64,000 bases of DNA from Linyphia triangularis (taxonomy: Eukaryota > Arthropoda > Arachnida > Araneae > Linyphiidae). Made by a program: the position numbers and the translations under genes. This document shows positions 36,143-47,419 of this stretch, piece by piece. Each line of letters opens with the position of its first letter. Position 1 is the stretch's first letter. The DNA is taken from contig OZ021722.1 in NCBI GenBank assembly GCA_963978545.1, forward strand, positions 36,101,365 through 36,165,364, written 5' to 3'. Under the pieces are notes generated by a model, which was not told the DNA's origin, searched no databases, and was given only the letters and a program-made list of their open reading frames with translations.

Positions 36143-36868
36143 CAATAAGCCTACGCATTCAAACACTTTAGATATTTAATAAAATTATAAATTGAATTAT
36201 ACGTAAAATTTTAAAAATCATCGCATACATGAGGGATATTAATTTAGAAAAAAAAATTTAGGTTCTACTGAGATTCGAACTCGGATCGCTGGATTCAGAG
36301 TACAGAGTGCTGACCATTACACCTTAGAACACAATTTTCCCAAGCCGGGAATCGAACCCGGGCCGCCTGGGTGAAAGCCATGAATAATAACCACTAGACC
36401 ACATGGGACAGAATGCCTACGTATTCAAATAAATTTTATATTTAATAAAATAATGCAGAAAATTATACAGAAACATTTTTTAATCCTTGACATACTCAAG
36501 GGTGAAATAATTGGAAAAAAATTTACGTTCTACTGAAATTTTAGCTGGTATCGCTGGATCCAGAGACAAGAGTGCTGACCATTACATCATTGAACTTAAT
36601 TTTCAAAAGCAAGGAATCAGAAATTGGCAGCCTGGGTGAGATCTAATACTCCTAACCATATGACAAAATAGTCTAATGAATTGCATTTTATCATCCTTTT
36701 GATTCAATAACTATATTGCGTAAAAAATACATATGTCCAAAAACATTTCATTCTAGATATATTTATACATGATAGATTTAACAAAAAGACGAGGTTCTAC
36801 CGAGATTCGAAATCGGATCGCTGGATTCAAGGTCCAGAGTGCTAACCATTACACGATAAAACCAATTT

Positions 36869-36940
36869 TTCCCACGCCGGGAATCGAACCCGGGCCGCCT
36901 GGGTGAAAGCCAGGAATCCTAACCACTAGACCACATGGGA
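36869..36940 (-). tRNA. tRNA-Glu-TTC: tRNA-Glu (TTC)
   Basis: Intact; partner C33 Gln 36792-36863. Its block counterpart 24110-24180 is one base shorter. Confidence 0.94.
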
Positions 36941-37851
36941 CAATAAGCCTACGCATTCAAACACTTTAGATATTTAATAAAATTATAAATTGAATTATAC
37001 GTAAAATTTTAAAAATCATCGCATACATGAGGGATATTAATTTAGAAAAAAAAATTAGGTTCTACCGAGATTCGAACTCGGATCGCTGGATTCAGAGTCC
37101 AGAGTGCTGACCATTACACCTTAGAACACAATTTTCCCAAGCCGGGAATCGAACCCGGGCCGCCTGGGTGAAAGCCAGGAATCCTAACCACTAGACCACA
37201 TGGGACAATAAGCCTACGCATTCAAACACTTTAGATATTTAATAAAATTATAAATTGAATTATACGTAAAATTTTAAAAATCATCGCATACATGAGGGAT
37301 ATTAATTTAGAAAAAAAATTTAGGTTCTACCGAGATTCGAACTCGGATCGCTGGATTCAGAGTCCAGAGTGCTGACCATTACACCTTAGAACACAATTTT
37401 CCCAAGCCGGGAATCGAACCCGGGCCGCCTGGGTGAAAGCCATGAATATTAACCACTAGACCACATGGGACAGAATGCCTACGTATTCAAATAAATTTTA
37501 TATTTAATAAAATAATGCAGAAAATTATACAGAAACATTTTTTAATCCTTGACATACTCAAGGGTGAAATAATTGGAAAAAAATTACGTTCAACTGAAAT
37601 TTGAGCTGGTATCGCTTTATCCAGAGACAAGAGTGCTGACCATTACATCATTGAACTTAATTTTCCCACGCAAGGAATCGAAAATTAGCAGCCTGGGTGA
37701 GATCTAGTATTCCTAACCATATGACAAAATAGTCTAATGAATTGCATTTTATCATCAATTTGATTCAATAACTATATTGCTTAAAAAATATATATATCCA
37801 AAAATATTTCATTCCAGATATATTTAGACATGATAGATTTAAAAAAAAACT

Positions 37852-37923
37852 AGGTTCTACCGAGATTCGAACTCGGATCGCTGGATTCAGAGTCCAGAGT
37901 GCTGACCATTACACCATAGAACC
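37852..37923 (-). tRNA. tRNA-Gln-CTG: tRNA-Gln (CTG)
   Basis: Intact, with a T9 tail as in its block copy 25092. Confidence 0.95.
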
Positions 37924-37928
37924 CAATT

Positions 37929-38000
37929 TTCCCACGCCGGGAATCGAACCCGGGCCGCCTGGGTGAGAGCCAGGAATCCTAACCACTAGACCACGTGGGA
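37929..38000 (-). tRNA. tRNA-Glu-CTC: tRNA-Glu (CTC)
   Basis: Intact. Confidence 0.95.
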
Positions 38001-38461
38001 CAGAATGCTTACGTAATCAAATAAATTTTATATTTAATAAAATAATGAAGAAAATTATACAGAAACATTTTATTAATCTTTGACATACTCAAGGGTGAAA
38101 TAATTGGAAAAAAACTTACGTTCAACTGAAATTTGAGCTGGTATCGCTTTATCCAGAGACAAGAGTGCTGACCATTACATCATTGAACTTAATTTTCCCA
38201 CGCAAGGAATCGAAAATTGGCAGCCTGGGTGATATCTAGTATTCCTAACCATATGACAAAATAGTCTAATGAATTGCATTTTATCATCAATTTGATTCAA
38301 TAACTATATTGCTTAAAATATATATATATCCAAAAATATTTCATTTCTGATATATTTATGCATGATAAATTTAACAAAAACACTAGGTTCTAATGAGATT
38401 AGAAATCGGTTCGCCGGATTCAAAGTCTAGAGTGCTACCCATTACACGATAGAACCAATCT

Positions 38462-38533
38462 TTCCCACGCCGGGAATCGAACCCGGGCCGCCTGGGTGAG
38501 AGCCAGGAATCCTAACCACTAGACCACGTGTGA
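38462..38533 (-). tRNA. tRNA-Glu-CTC: tRNA-Glu (CTC), acceptor mismatch
   Basis: Same A3-G70 mismatch as 20652; partner decayed Gln 38385-38456. Confidence 0.8.
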
Positions 38534-38917
38534 CAGAATGCTTACGTAATCAAATAAATTTTATATTTAATAAAATAATGAAGAAAATTATACAGAAACA
38601 TTTTATTAATCTTTGACATACTCAAGGGTGAAATAATTGGAAAAAAACTTACGTTCTACTGAAATATGAGCTGGTATTGCTGGATCAAGAGATAAGAGTG
38701 CTGACCACTACATCATTGAACTTAATTTTCCCTCGCAAGGAATCGAAAATTGGCAGCCTGGGTGAGATCTTGTACTCCTAACCCTATGACAAAAGATACT
38801 CATGAGTTGCAATTTATCATCCTTTTGATTCAATAACTATATTGCGTAAAAAAATATATATATCCAAAAATATTTCATTCCAGATATATTTAGACATGAT
38901 AGATTTAACAAAAAACT

Positions 38918-38989
38918 AGGTTCTACCGAGATTCGAACTCGGTTCGCTGGATTCAAAGTCCAGAGTGCTAACCATTACACCATAGAACC
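38918..38989 (-). tRNA. tRNA-Gln-TTG: tRNA-Gln (TTG)
   Basis: One variable-loop change only. Confidence 0.94.
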
Positions 38990-38994
38990 CAAAT

Positions 38995-39066
38995 TTCCCA
39001 CACCGGGAATCGAACCCGGGCCGCCTGGGTGAAAGCCAGGAATCCTAACCACTAGACCACATGGGA
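38995..39066 (-). tRNA. tRNA-Glu-TTC: tRNA-Glu (TTC)
   Basis: Intact. Confidence 0.94.
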
Positions 39067-39182
39067 CAATAAGCCTACGCATTCAAACACTTTAGATATT
39101 TAATAAAATTTTAATGTCAACTATACGTAAAATTTTAAAAATCATCGCATACATGAGAGATATTAATTTAGAAAAAAAACTT

Positions 39183-39254
39183 AGGTTCCACCGAGATTCG
39201 AACTCGGATCGCTGGATTTAGAGTCCAGAGTGCTGACCATTACACCATAGAACC
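39183..39254 (-). tRNA. tRNA-Sup-CTA: tRNA-Gln body with CTA anticodon (predicted amber suppressor)
   Basis: Identical in every stem and loop to the Gln-CTG gene at 114 except one base: + strand t at 39219 makes position 36 A, so the loop is CTCTAAA and the anticodon (39219-39221) is CTA, complementary to UAG. Acceptor, D arm, T arm, A and B boxes and T8 terminator are all intact, so expression is plausible. Single-base Gln-CTG derivatives reading UAG are a classic route to amber suppressors in other organisms. Whether GlnRS still charges this tRNA with the changed base 36 cannot be seen here. It is the only such copy in the window, so a sequencing error must be excluded. Confidence 0.87.
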
Positions 39255-39259
39255 CAATT

Positions 39260-39331
39260 TTCCCACGCCGGGAATCGAACCCGTGCCGCCTGGGTGAGAG
39301 CCAGGAATCCTAACCACTAGACCACGTGGGA
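39260..39331 (-). tRNA. tRNA-Glu-CTC: tRNA-Glu (CTC), A49-G65 mismatch
   Basis: Upstream partner of the CTA-anticodon Gln copy. Confidence 0.84.
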
Positions 39332-39716
39332 CAGAATGCTTACGTAATCAAATAAATTTTATATTTAATAAAATAATGAAGAAAATTATACAGAAACATT
39401 TTATTAATCTTTGGCATACTCAAGGGTGAAATAATTTTAAAAAAACTTACGTTCTACTGAAATATGAGCTGGTATTGCTGGATCAAGAGATAAGAGTGCT
39501 GACCATTACATCATTGAACTTAATTTTCCCTTGCAAGGAATCGAAAATTGGCAGCCTGGGTGAGATCTTGTACTCCTAACCCTATGACAAAAGATACTCA
39601 TGAGTTGCAATGTATCATCCTTTTGATTCAATAACTTTATTGCGTAAAAAAATATATATATCCAAAAATATTTCATTCCAGATATATTTAGACATGGTAG
39701 ATTTAACAAAAAAATT

Positions 39717-39788
39717 AGGTTCTACCGAGATTCGAACTCGGATCGCTGGATTCAAAGTTCAGAGTGCTAACCATTACACAATAGAACC
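39717..39788 (-). tRNA. tRNA-Gln-TTG: tRNA-Gln (TTG), anticodon-stem mismatch
   Basis: Third copy of the A30-C40 form (22172, 34931). Confidence 0.75.
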
Positions 39789-39793
39789 CAAAT

Positions 39794-39865
39794 TTCCCAC
39801 ACCGGGATTTGAACCCGGGCCGCCTGGGTGAAAGCCAGGAATCCTAACCACTAGACCACATGGGA
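39794..39865 (-). tRNA. tRNA-Glu-TTC: tRNA-Glu (TTC)
   Basis: T loop is TTCAAAT; stems intact. Confidence 0.92.
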
Positions 39866-40248
39866 CAATAAGCCTACGCATTCGAACACTTTAGATATTT
39901 AATAAAATTATAAAGTCAACTATATGTAAAATTTTAAAAATAATCGCGTACATGAGGGATATTAATTTAGAAAAAAAACTTAGGTTCTACCGAGATTCGA
40001 ACTCGGATCGCTGGATTCAGAGTCCAGAGTGCTTACCATTACACCATAGAACTCAACTTTCCCACCCCTGGCATCGAACCCGGGCCACTTGGGTGAGAGC
40101 CAGGAATCCTAACCACTAGACCACATGGGACAATAAGCCTACGCATTCGAACACTTTAGATATTTAATAAAATTATAAAGTCAACTATACGTAAAATTTT
40201 AAAAATCATCGCATACATGAGAGATATTAATTTAGAAAAAAAAAACTT

Positions 40249-40320
40249 AGGTTCCACCGAGATTCGAACTCGGATCGCTGGATTCAGAGTCCAGAGTGCT
40301 GACCATTACACCATAGAACC
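40249..40320 (-). tRNA. tRNA-Gln-CTG: tRNA-Gln (CTG)
   Basis: Intact, with a longer T-run (about T10) downstream. Confidence 0.95.
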
Positions 40321-40325
40321 CAATT

Positions 40326-40397
40326 TTCCCACGCCGGGAATCGAACCCGTGCCGCCTGGGTGAAAGCCAGGAATCCTAACCACTAGACCACATGGGA
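40326..40397 (-). tRNA. tRNA-Glu-TTC: tRNA-Glu (TTC), A49-G65 mismatch
   Basis: As the 191 copy. Confidence 0.87.
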
Positions 40398-40858
40398 CAG
40401 AATGCCTACGTATTCAAATAAGTTTTATATTTCATAAAATAATGAAGAAAATTATACGGAAACATTTTAATAATCCTCGACATACTCAAGGGTGAAATAA
40501 TTGGAAAAAAATTTACGTTCTACTGAAATTTTAGCTGGTATCGCTGGATCCAGAGACAAGAGTGCTGACCATTACATCATTGAACTTAATTTTCCCACGC
40601 AAGGAATCAGAAATTGGCAGCCTGGGTGAGATCTAGTACTCCTAACCATATGACAAAAGAGTCTAATGAATTGCATTTTATCATCCTTTTGATTCAATAA
40701 CTATATTGCGTAAAAAATTATATATATCCAAAAATATTTCATTCCAGATATATTTAGACATGATAGATTTAACAAAAAACTAGGTTCTACCGAGATTCGG
40801 AATCGGATCGCTGGATTCAAGGTCCAGAGTGCTAACCATTACACGATAAAACCAATTT

Positions 40859-40930
40859 TTCCCACGCCGGGAATCGAACCCGGGCCACCTGGGTGAAAGC
40901 CAGGAATCCTAACCACTAGACCACATGGGA
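40859..40930 (-). tRNA. tRNA-Glu-TTC: tRNA-Glu (TTC)
   Basis: One variable-region change (+ strand gccacc); partner is C33 Gln 40782-40853, which sits behind a Gln-TTG-type spacer. Confidence 0.92.
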
Positions 40931-41653
40931 CAATAAGCCTACGCATTCAAACAATTTAGATATTTAATAAAATTATAAATTGAATTATACGTAAAATTTT
41001 AAAAATCATCGCATACATGAGGAATATTAATTTAGAAAAAAAATTTAGGTTCTACCGAGATTCGAACTCGGATCGCTGGATTCAGAGTCCAGAGTGCTGA
41101 CCATTACACCTTAGAAAACAATTTTCCCAAGCCGGGAATCGAACCCGGGCCGCCTGGGTGAAAGCCAGGAATCCTAACCACTAGACCACATGGGACAGAA
41201 TGCCTACGTATTCAAATAAATTTTATATTTAATAAAATAATACAGAAAATTATACAGAAAAATTTTTAATCCTTGACATACTCAAAGGTGAAATAATTGG
41301 GAAAAAATTACGTTCAACTGAAATTTGAGCTGGTATCGCTTTATCCAGAGACAAGAGTGCTGACCATTACATCATTGAACTTAATTTTCCCACGCAAGGA
41401 ATCGAAAATTAGCAGCCTGGGTGAGATCTAGTATTCCTAATCATATGACAAAATAGTCTAATGAATTGCATTTTATCATCAATTTGATTCAATAACTATA
41501 TTGCTTAAAATATATATATATCCAAAAATATTTCATTTCTGATATATTTATGCATGATAAATTTAACAAAAACACTAGGTTCTAATGAGATTAGAAATCG
41601 GTTCGCCGGATTCAAAGTCTAGAGTGCTACCCATTACACGATAGAACCAATCT

Positions 41654-41725
41654 TTCCCACGCCGGGAATCGAACCCGGGCCGCCTGGGTGAGAGCCAGGA
41701 ATCCTAACCACTAGACCACGTGGGA
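41654..41725 (-). tRNA. tRNA-Glu-CTC: tRNA-Glu (CTC)
   Basis: Intact, lacking the acceptor mismatch of the related 20652 group; partner decayed Gln 41577-41648. Confidence 0.94.
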
Positions 41726-42110
41726 CAGAATGCTTACGTAATCAAATAAATTTTATATTTAATAAAATAATGAAGAAAAATTATACAGAAACATTTTATT
41801 AATCTTTGACATACTCAAGGGTGAAATAATTGGAAAAAAACTTACGTTCTACTGAAATATGAGCTGGTATTGCTGGATCAAGAGATAAGAGTGCTGACCA
41901 CTACATCATTGAACTTAATTTTCCCTCGCAAGGAATCGAAAATTGGCAGCCTGGGTGAGATCTTGTACTCCTAACCCTATGACAAAAGATACTCATGAGT
42001 TGCAATTTATCATCCTTTTGATTCAATAACTATATTGCGTAAAAATATATATATATCCAAAAATATTTCATTCCAGATATATTTAGACATGATAGATTTA
42101 ACAAAAAACT

Positions 42111-42181
42111 AGGTTCTACGAGATTCGAACTCGGATCGCTGGATTCAAAGTCCAGAGTGCTAACCATTACACCATAGAACC
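42111..42181 (-). tRNA. tRNA-Gln-TTG: tRNA-Gln (TTG), 71 nt, T stem short
   Basis: One base lost at the T-stem/acceptor junction (+ strand ctacgag), removing G65. Likely defective. Confidence 0.72.
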
Positions 42182-42186
42182 CAAAT

Positions 42187-42258
42187 TTCCCACACCGGGA
42201 ATCGAACACGGGCCGCCTGGGTGAAAGCCAGGAATCCTAACCACTAGACCACATGGGA
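42187..42258 (-). tRNA. tRNA-Glu-TTC: tRNA-Glu (TTC), T-stem mismatch
   Basis: + strand gaacacggg puts T in the 5' side of the T stem and breaks one pair. Confidence 0.78.
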
Positions 42259-42639
42259 CAATAAGCCTACGCATTCAAACACTTTAGATATTTAATAAAA
42301 TTATATAGTCAACTATATGTAAAATTTTAAAAATAATCGCGTACATGAGGGATATTAATTTAGAAAAAAAACTTAGGTTCTACCGAGATTCGAACTCGGA
42401 TCGCTGGATTCAGAGTCCAGAGTGCTTACCATTACACCATAGAACTCAACTTTCCCACGCCTGGCATCGAACCCGGGCCACTTGGGTGAGAGCCAGGACT
42501 CCTAACCACTAGACCACATGGGACAATAAGCCTACGCAATCAAACACTTTAGATATTTAATAAAATTTTAATGTCAACTATACGTAATATTTTAAAAATC
42601 ATCGCATACATGAGAGATATTAATTTAGAAAAAAAACTT

Positions 42640-42711
42640 AGGTTCCACCGAGATTCGAACTCGGATCGCTGGATTCAGAGTCCAGAGTGCTGACCATTAC
42701 ACCATAGAACC
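42640..42711 (-). tRNA. tRNA-Gln-CTG: tRNA-Gln (CTG)
   Basis: Intact; T8 tail. Confidence 0.95.
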
Positions 42712-42716
42712 CAATT

Positions 42717-42788
42717 TCCCCACGCCGGGAATCGAACCCGGGCCGCCTGGGTGAGAGCCAGGAATCTTAACCACTAGACCACGTGGGA
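42717..42788 (-). tRNA. tRNA-Glu-CTC: tRNA-Glu (CTC)
   Basis: Acceptor end pair 1:72 is T-G and one D-arm base differs; otherwise canonical. Confidence 0.88.
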
Positions 42789-43172
42789 CAGAATGCTTAC
42801 GTAATCAAATAAATTTTATATTTAATAAAATAATGAAGAAAATTATACAGAAACATTTTATTAATCTTTGACATACTCAAGGGTGAAATAATTGGAAAAA
42901 AACTTACGTTCTACTGAAATATGAGTTGGTATTGCTGGATCAAGAGATAAGAGTGCTGACCATTACATCATTGAACTTAATTTTCCCTCGCAAGGAATCG
43001 ATAATTGGCAGCCTGGGTGAGATCTTGTACTCCTAACCCTATGACAAAAGATACTCATGAGTTGCAATTTATCATCCTTTTGATTCAATAACTATATTGC
43101 GTAAAAAAATATATATATCCAAAAATATTTCATTCCAGATATATTTAGACATGATAGATTTAACAAAAAACT

Positions 43173-43244
43173 AGGTTCTACCGAGATTCGAACTCGGATC
43201 GCTGGATTCAAAGTCCAGAGTGCTAACCATTACACCATAGAACC
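43173..43244 (-). tRNA. tRNA-Gln-TTG: tRNA-Gln (TTG)
   Basis: Intact; first unit of the 7-unit block repeated at 45032. Confidence 0.95.
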
Positions 43245-43249
43245 CAAAT

Positions 43250-43320
43250 TTTCCACACCGGGAATCGAACCCGGCCGCCTGGGTGAAAGCCAGGAATCCT
43301 AACCACTAGACCACATGGGA
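43250..43320 (-). tRNA. tRNA-Glu-TTC: tRNA-Glu (TTC), 71 nt
   Basis: One variable-loop base fewer, and the acceptor reads TGTGGAA at its 3' half. T stem intact. Confidence 0.85.
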
Positions 43321-43436
43321 CAATAAGCCTACGCATTCAAACACTTTAGATATTTAATAAAATTATAAAGTCAACTATATGTAAAATTTTAAAAATAATC
43401 GCGTACATGAGGGATATTAATTTAGAAAAAAAACTT

Positions 43437-43508
43437 AGGTTCCACCGAGATTCGAACTCGGATCGCTGGATTCAGAGTCCAGAGTGCTGACCATTACACC
43501 ATAGAACC
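43437..43508 (-). tRNA. tRNA-Gln-CTG: tRNA-Gln (CTG)
   Basis: Intact; partner carries a Lys anticodon. Confidence 0.95.
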
Positions 43509-43513
43509 CAATT

Positions 43514-43585
43514 TTCCTACGCCGGGAATCGAACCCGCGCCGCCTGGGTAAAAGCCAGGAATCCTAACCACTAGACAACATGGGA
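43514..43585 (-). tRNA. Glu-bodied tRNA with Lys anticodon TTT, damaged
   Basis: Loop CTTTTAC gives anticodon TTT. It also has an acceptor mismatch (C4-A69), G49-G65 and T9. Probably not functional. Duplicated at 45373. Confidence 0.75.
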
Positions 43586-43968
43586 CAGAATGCCTAAGTA
43601 TTCAAATAAGTTTTATATTTCATAAAATAATGAAGAAAATTATACGGAAACATTTTAATAATCCTCGACATACTCAAGGGTGAAATAATTGGAAAAAAAT
43701 TTACGTTCTACTGAAATTTAAGCTGGTATCGCTGGATCCAGAGACAAGAGTGCTGACCATTACATCATTGAACTTAATTTTCCCACGCAAGGAATCAGAA
43801 ATTGGCAGCCTGGGTGAGATCTAGTACTCCTAATCATATGACAAAAGAGTCTAATGAATTGCATTTTATCATCCTTTTGATTCAATAACTATATTGCGTA
43901 AAAAATACATATGTCCAAAAATATTTCATTCCAGATATATTTAGACATGATAGATTTAACAAAAAACT

Positions 43969-44040
43969 AGGTTCTACCGAGATTCGAACTCGGATCGCTG
44001 GATTCAAAGTGCAGAGTGCTAACCATTACACCATAGAACC
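43969..44040 (-). tRNA. tRNA-Gln-TTG: tRNA-Gln (TTG), anticodon-stem mismatch
   Basis: Stem CTGCA/TCCAG has C30-C40. Confidence 0.75.
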
Positions 44041-44045
44041 CAAAT

Positions 44046-44117
44046 TTCCCACACCGGGAATCGAACCCGGGCCGCCTGGGTGAAAGCCAGGAATCCTAAC
44101 CACTAGACCACATGGGA
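44046..44117 (-). tRNA. tRNA-Glu-TTC: tRNA-Glu (TTC)
   Basis: Intact. Confidence 0.94.
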
Positions 44118-44498
44118 CAATAAGCCTACGCATTCAAACACTTTAGATATTTAATAAAATTATATAGTCAACTATATGTAAAATTTTAAAAATAATCGCG
44201 TACATGAGGGATATTAATTTAGAAAAAAAACTTAGGTTCTAACGATATTCGAACTCGGATCGCTGGATTCAGAGTCCAGAGTGCTTACCATTACACCATA
44301 GAACTCAACTTTCACACGCCTGGCATCGAACCCGGGCCACTTGGGTGAGAGCCAGGATTCCTAAACACTAGACCACATGGGACAATAAGACTACGCAATC
44401 AAACACTTTAGATATTTAATAAAATTTTAATGTCAACTATACGTAAAATTTTAAAAATCATCGCATACATGAGAGATATTAATTTAGAAAAAAAACTT

Positions 44499-44570
44499 AG
44501 GTTCCACCGAGATTCGAACTCGGATCGCTGGATTCAGAGTATAGAGTGCTGACCATTACACCATAGAACC
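44499..44570 (-). pseudogene. tRNA-Gln (CTG), anticodon stem broken
   Basis: Stem CTATA/TCCAG has two adjacent mismatches (29:41, 30:40). Rest canonical with a T8 tail. Confidence 0.75.
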
Positions 44571-44575
44571 CAATT

Positions 44576-44647
44576 CTCCCACGCCGGGAATCGAACCCGG
44601 GCCGCCTGGGTGAGAGCCAGGAATCCTAACCACTAGACCACGTGGGA
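44576..44647 (-). tRNA. tRNA-Glu-CTC: tRNA-Glu (CTC), G73
   Basis: Stems intact; discriminator is G rather than A. Confidence 0.92.
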
Positions 44648-45031
44648 CAGAATGCTTACGTAATCAAATAAATTTTATATTTAATAAAATAATGAAGAAA
44701 ATTATACAGAAACATTTTATTAATCTTTGACATACTCAAGGGTGAAATAATTGGAAAAAAACTTACGTTCTACTGAAATATGAGCTGGTATTGCTGGATC
44801 AAGAGATAAGAGTGCTGACCATTACATCATGGAACTTAATTTTCCCTCGCAAGGAATCGAAAATTGGCAGCCTGGGTGAGATCTTGTACTCCTAACCCTA
44901 TGACAAAAGATACTCATGAGTTGCAATTTATCATCCTTTTGATTCAATAACTATATTGCGTAAAAAAATATATATATCCAAAAATATTTCATTCCAGATA
45001 TATTTAGACATGATAGATTTAACAAAAAACT

Positions 45032-45103
45032 AGGTTCTACCGAGATTCGAACTCGGATCGCTGGATTCAAAGTCCAGAGTGCTAACCATTACACCATAGA
45101 ACC
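45032..45103 (-). tRNA. tRNA-Gln-TTG: tRNA-Gln (TTG)
   Basis: Intact; 7-unit block copy of 43173. Confidence 0.95.
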
Positions 45104-45108
45104 CAAAT

Positions 45109-45179
45109 TTTCCACACCGGGAATCGAACCCGGCCGCCTGGGTGAAAGCCAGGAATCCTAACCACTAGACCACATGGGA
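45109..45179 (-). tRNA. tRNA-Glu-TTC: tRNA-Glu (TTC), 71 nt
   Basis: Same one-base loss as 43250. Confidence 0.85.
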
Positions 45180-45295
45180 CAATAAGCCTACGCATTCAAA
45201 CACTTTAGATATTTAATAAAATTATAAAGTCAACTATATGTAAAATTTTAAAAATAATCGCGTACATGAGGGATATTAATTTAGAAAAAAAACTT

Positions 45296-45367
45296 AGGTT
45301 CCACCGAGATTCGAACTCGGATCGCTGGATTCAGAGTCCAGAGTGCTGACCATTACACCATAGAACC
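45296..45367 (-). tRNA. tRNA-Gln-CTG: tRNA-Gln (CTG)
   Basis: Intact; block copy of 43437. Confidence 0.95.
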
Positions 45368-45372
45368 CAATT

Positions 45373-45444
45373 TTCCTACGCCGGGAATCGAACCCGCGCC
45401 GCCTGGGTAAAAGCCAGGAATCCTAACCACTAGACAACATGGGA
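45373..45444 (-). tRNA. Glu-bodied tRNA with Lys anticodon TTT, damaged
   Basis: Block copy of 43514 with the same defects. Confidence 0.75.
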
Positions 45445-45827
45445 CAGAATGCCTAAGTATTCAAATAAGTTTTATATTTCATAAAATAATGAAGAAAATT
45501 ATACGGAAACATTTTAATAATCCTCGACATACTCAAGGGTGAAATAATTGGAAAAAAATTTACGTTCTACTGAAATTTAAGCTGGTATCGCTGGATCCAG
45601 AGACAAGAGTGCTGACCATTACATCATTGAACTTAATTTTCCCACGCAAGGAATCAGAAATTGGCAGCCTGGGTGAGATCTAGTACTCCTAATCATATGA
45701 CAAAAGAGTCTAATGAATTGCATTTTATCATCCTTTTGATTCAATAACTATATTGCGTAAAAAATACATATGTCCAAAAATATTTCATTCCAGATATATT
45801 TAGACATGATAGATTTAACAAAAAACT

Positions 45828-45899
45828 AGGTTCTACCGAGATTCGAACTCGGATCGCTGGATTCAAAGTGCAGAGTGCTAACCATTACACCATAGAACC
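45828..45899 (-). tRNA. tRNA-Gln-TTG: tRNA-Gln (TTG), anticodon-stem mismatch
   Basis: C30-C40, as in 43969. Confidence 0.75.
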
Positions 45900-45904
45900 C
45901 AAAT

Positions 45905-45976
45905 TTCCCACACCGGGAATCGAACCCGGGCCGCCTGGGTGAAAGCCAGGAATCCTAACCACTAGACCACATGGGA
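45905..45976 (-). tRNA. tRNA-Glu-TTC: tRNA-Glu (TTC)
   Basis: Intact. Confidence 0.94.
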
Positions 45977-46357
45977 CAATAAGCCTACGCATTCAAACAC
46001 TTTAGATATTTAATAAAATTATATAGTCAACTATATGTAAAATTTTAAAAATAATCGCGTACATGAGGGATATTAATTTAGAAAAAAAACTTAGGTTCTA
46101 ACGATATTCGAACTCGGATCGCTGGATTCAGAGTCCAGAGTGCTTACCATTACACCATAGAACTCAACTTTCACACGCCTGGCATCGAACCCGGGCCACT
46201 TGGGTGAGAGCCAGGATTCCTAAACACTAGACCACATGGGACAATAAGACTACGCAATCAAACACTTTAGATATTTAATAAAATTTTAATGTCAACTATA
46301 CGTAAAATTTTAAAAATCATCGCATACATGAGAGATATTAATTTAGAAAAAAAACTT

Positions 46358-46429
46358 AGGTTCCACCGAGATTCGAACTCGGATCGCTGGATTCAGAGTA
46401 TAGAGTGCTGACCATTACACCATAGAACC
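46358..46429 (-). pseudogene. tRNA-Gln (CTG), anticodon stem broken
   Basis: Block copy of 44499. Confidence 0.75.
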
Positions 46430-46434
46430 CAATT

Positions 46435-46506
46435 CTCCCACGCCGGGAATCGAACCCGGGCCGCCTGGGTGAGAGCCAGGAATCCTAACCACTAGACCAC
46501 GTGGGA
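46435..46506 (-). tRNA. tRNA-Glu-CTC: tRNA-Glu (CTC), G73
   Basis: Block copy of 44576. Confidence 0.92.
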
Positions 46507-46890
46507 CAGAATGCTTACGTAATCAAATAAATTTTATATTTAATAAAATAATGAAGAAAATTATACAGAAACATTTTATTAATCTTTGACATACTCAAGG
46601 GTGAAATAATTGGAAAAAAACTTACGTTCTACTGAAATATGAGCTGGTATTGCTGGATCAAGAGATAAGAGTGCTGACCATTACATCATGGAACTTAATT
46701 TTCCCTCGCAAGGAATCGAAAATTGGCAGCCTGGGTGAGATCTTGTACTCCTAACCCTATGACAAAAGATACTCATGAGTTGCAATTTATCATCCTTTTG
46801 ATTCAATAACTATATTGCGTAAAAAAATATATATATCCAAAAATATTTCATTCCAGATATATTTAGACATGATAGATTTAACAAAAAACT

Positions 46891-46962
46891 AGGTTCTGCC
46901 GATATTCGAACTCGGATCGCTGGATTCAAAGTCCAGAGTGCTAACCATTACACCATAGAACC
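46891..46962 (-). tRNA. tRNA-Gln-TTG: tRNA-Gln (TTG), acceptor and T-stem mismatches
   Basis: A7-C66 and G53-A61 (+ strand ctgccgatattcg). Weak copy. Confidence 0.72.
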
Positions 46963-46967
46963 CAAAT

Positions 46968-47039
46968 TTCCCACACCGGGAATCGAACCCGGGCCGCCTG
47001 GGTGAAAGCCAGGAATCCTAACCACTAGACCACATGGGA
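46968..47039 (-). tRNA. tRNA-Glu-TTC: tRNA-Glu (TTC)
   Basis: Intact. Confidence 0.94.
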
Positions 47040-47155
47040 CAATAAGCCTACGCATTCAAACACTTTAGATATTTAATAAAATTATAAAGTCAACTATATG
47101 TAAAATTTTAAAAATAATCGCGTACATGAGGGATATTAATTTAGAAAAAAAACTT

Positions 47156-47227
47156 AGGTTCTACCGAGATTCGAACTCGGATCGCTGGATTCAGAGTCCA
47201 GAGTGCTGACCATTACACCATAGAACC
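47156..47227 (-). tRNA. tRNA-Gln-CTG: tRNA-Gln (CTG)
   Basis: Intact; T8 tail. Confidence 0.95.
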
Positions 47228-47232
47228 CAATT

Positions 47233-47304
47233 TTCCCACGCCGGGAATCGAACCCGGGCCGCCTGGGTAAAAGCCAGGAATCCTAGACACTAGACAACAT
47301 GGGA
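47233..47304 (-). tRNA. Glu-bodied tRNA with Lys anticodon TTT
   Basis: Best-preserved member of this family. Acceptor, anticodon and T stems pair as in Glu-TTC, but position 36 is T (loop CTTTTAC, anticodon at 47269-47271), so it would read AAA. D loop is AGTGTCTA instead of AGTGGTTA, losing G19, and position 9 is T. The change also creates a T4 run in the loop that could stop Pol III. Charging by GluRS or LysRS is unknown. Confidence 0.82.
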
Positions 47305-47419
47305 CAGAATGCCTACGCAATCAAACACTTTAGATATTTAATAAAATTTTAATGTCAACTATACGTAAAATTTTAAAAATCATCGCATACATGAGAGATA
47401 TTAATTTAGAAAAATACTT

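Larger units (their letters stand above)
43173..46890. repeat. 7-unit tandem duplication, offset 1859 bp
   Basis: Units 43173-44765 recur at 45032-46624 with shared private changes: 71-nt Glu, Lys-anticodon Glu, the gtgcagag Gln and the gtatagag Gln. Confidence 0.9.
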
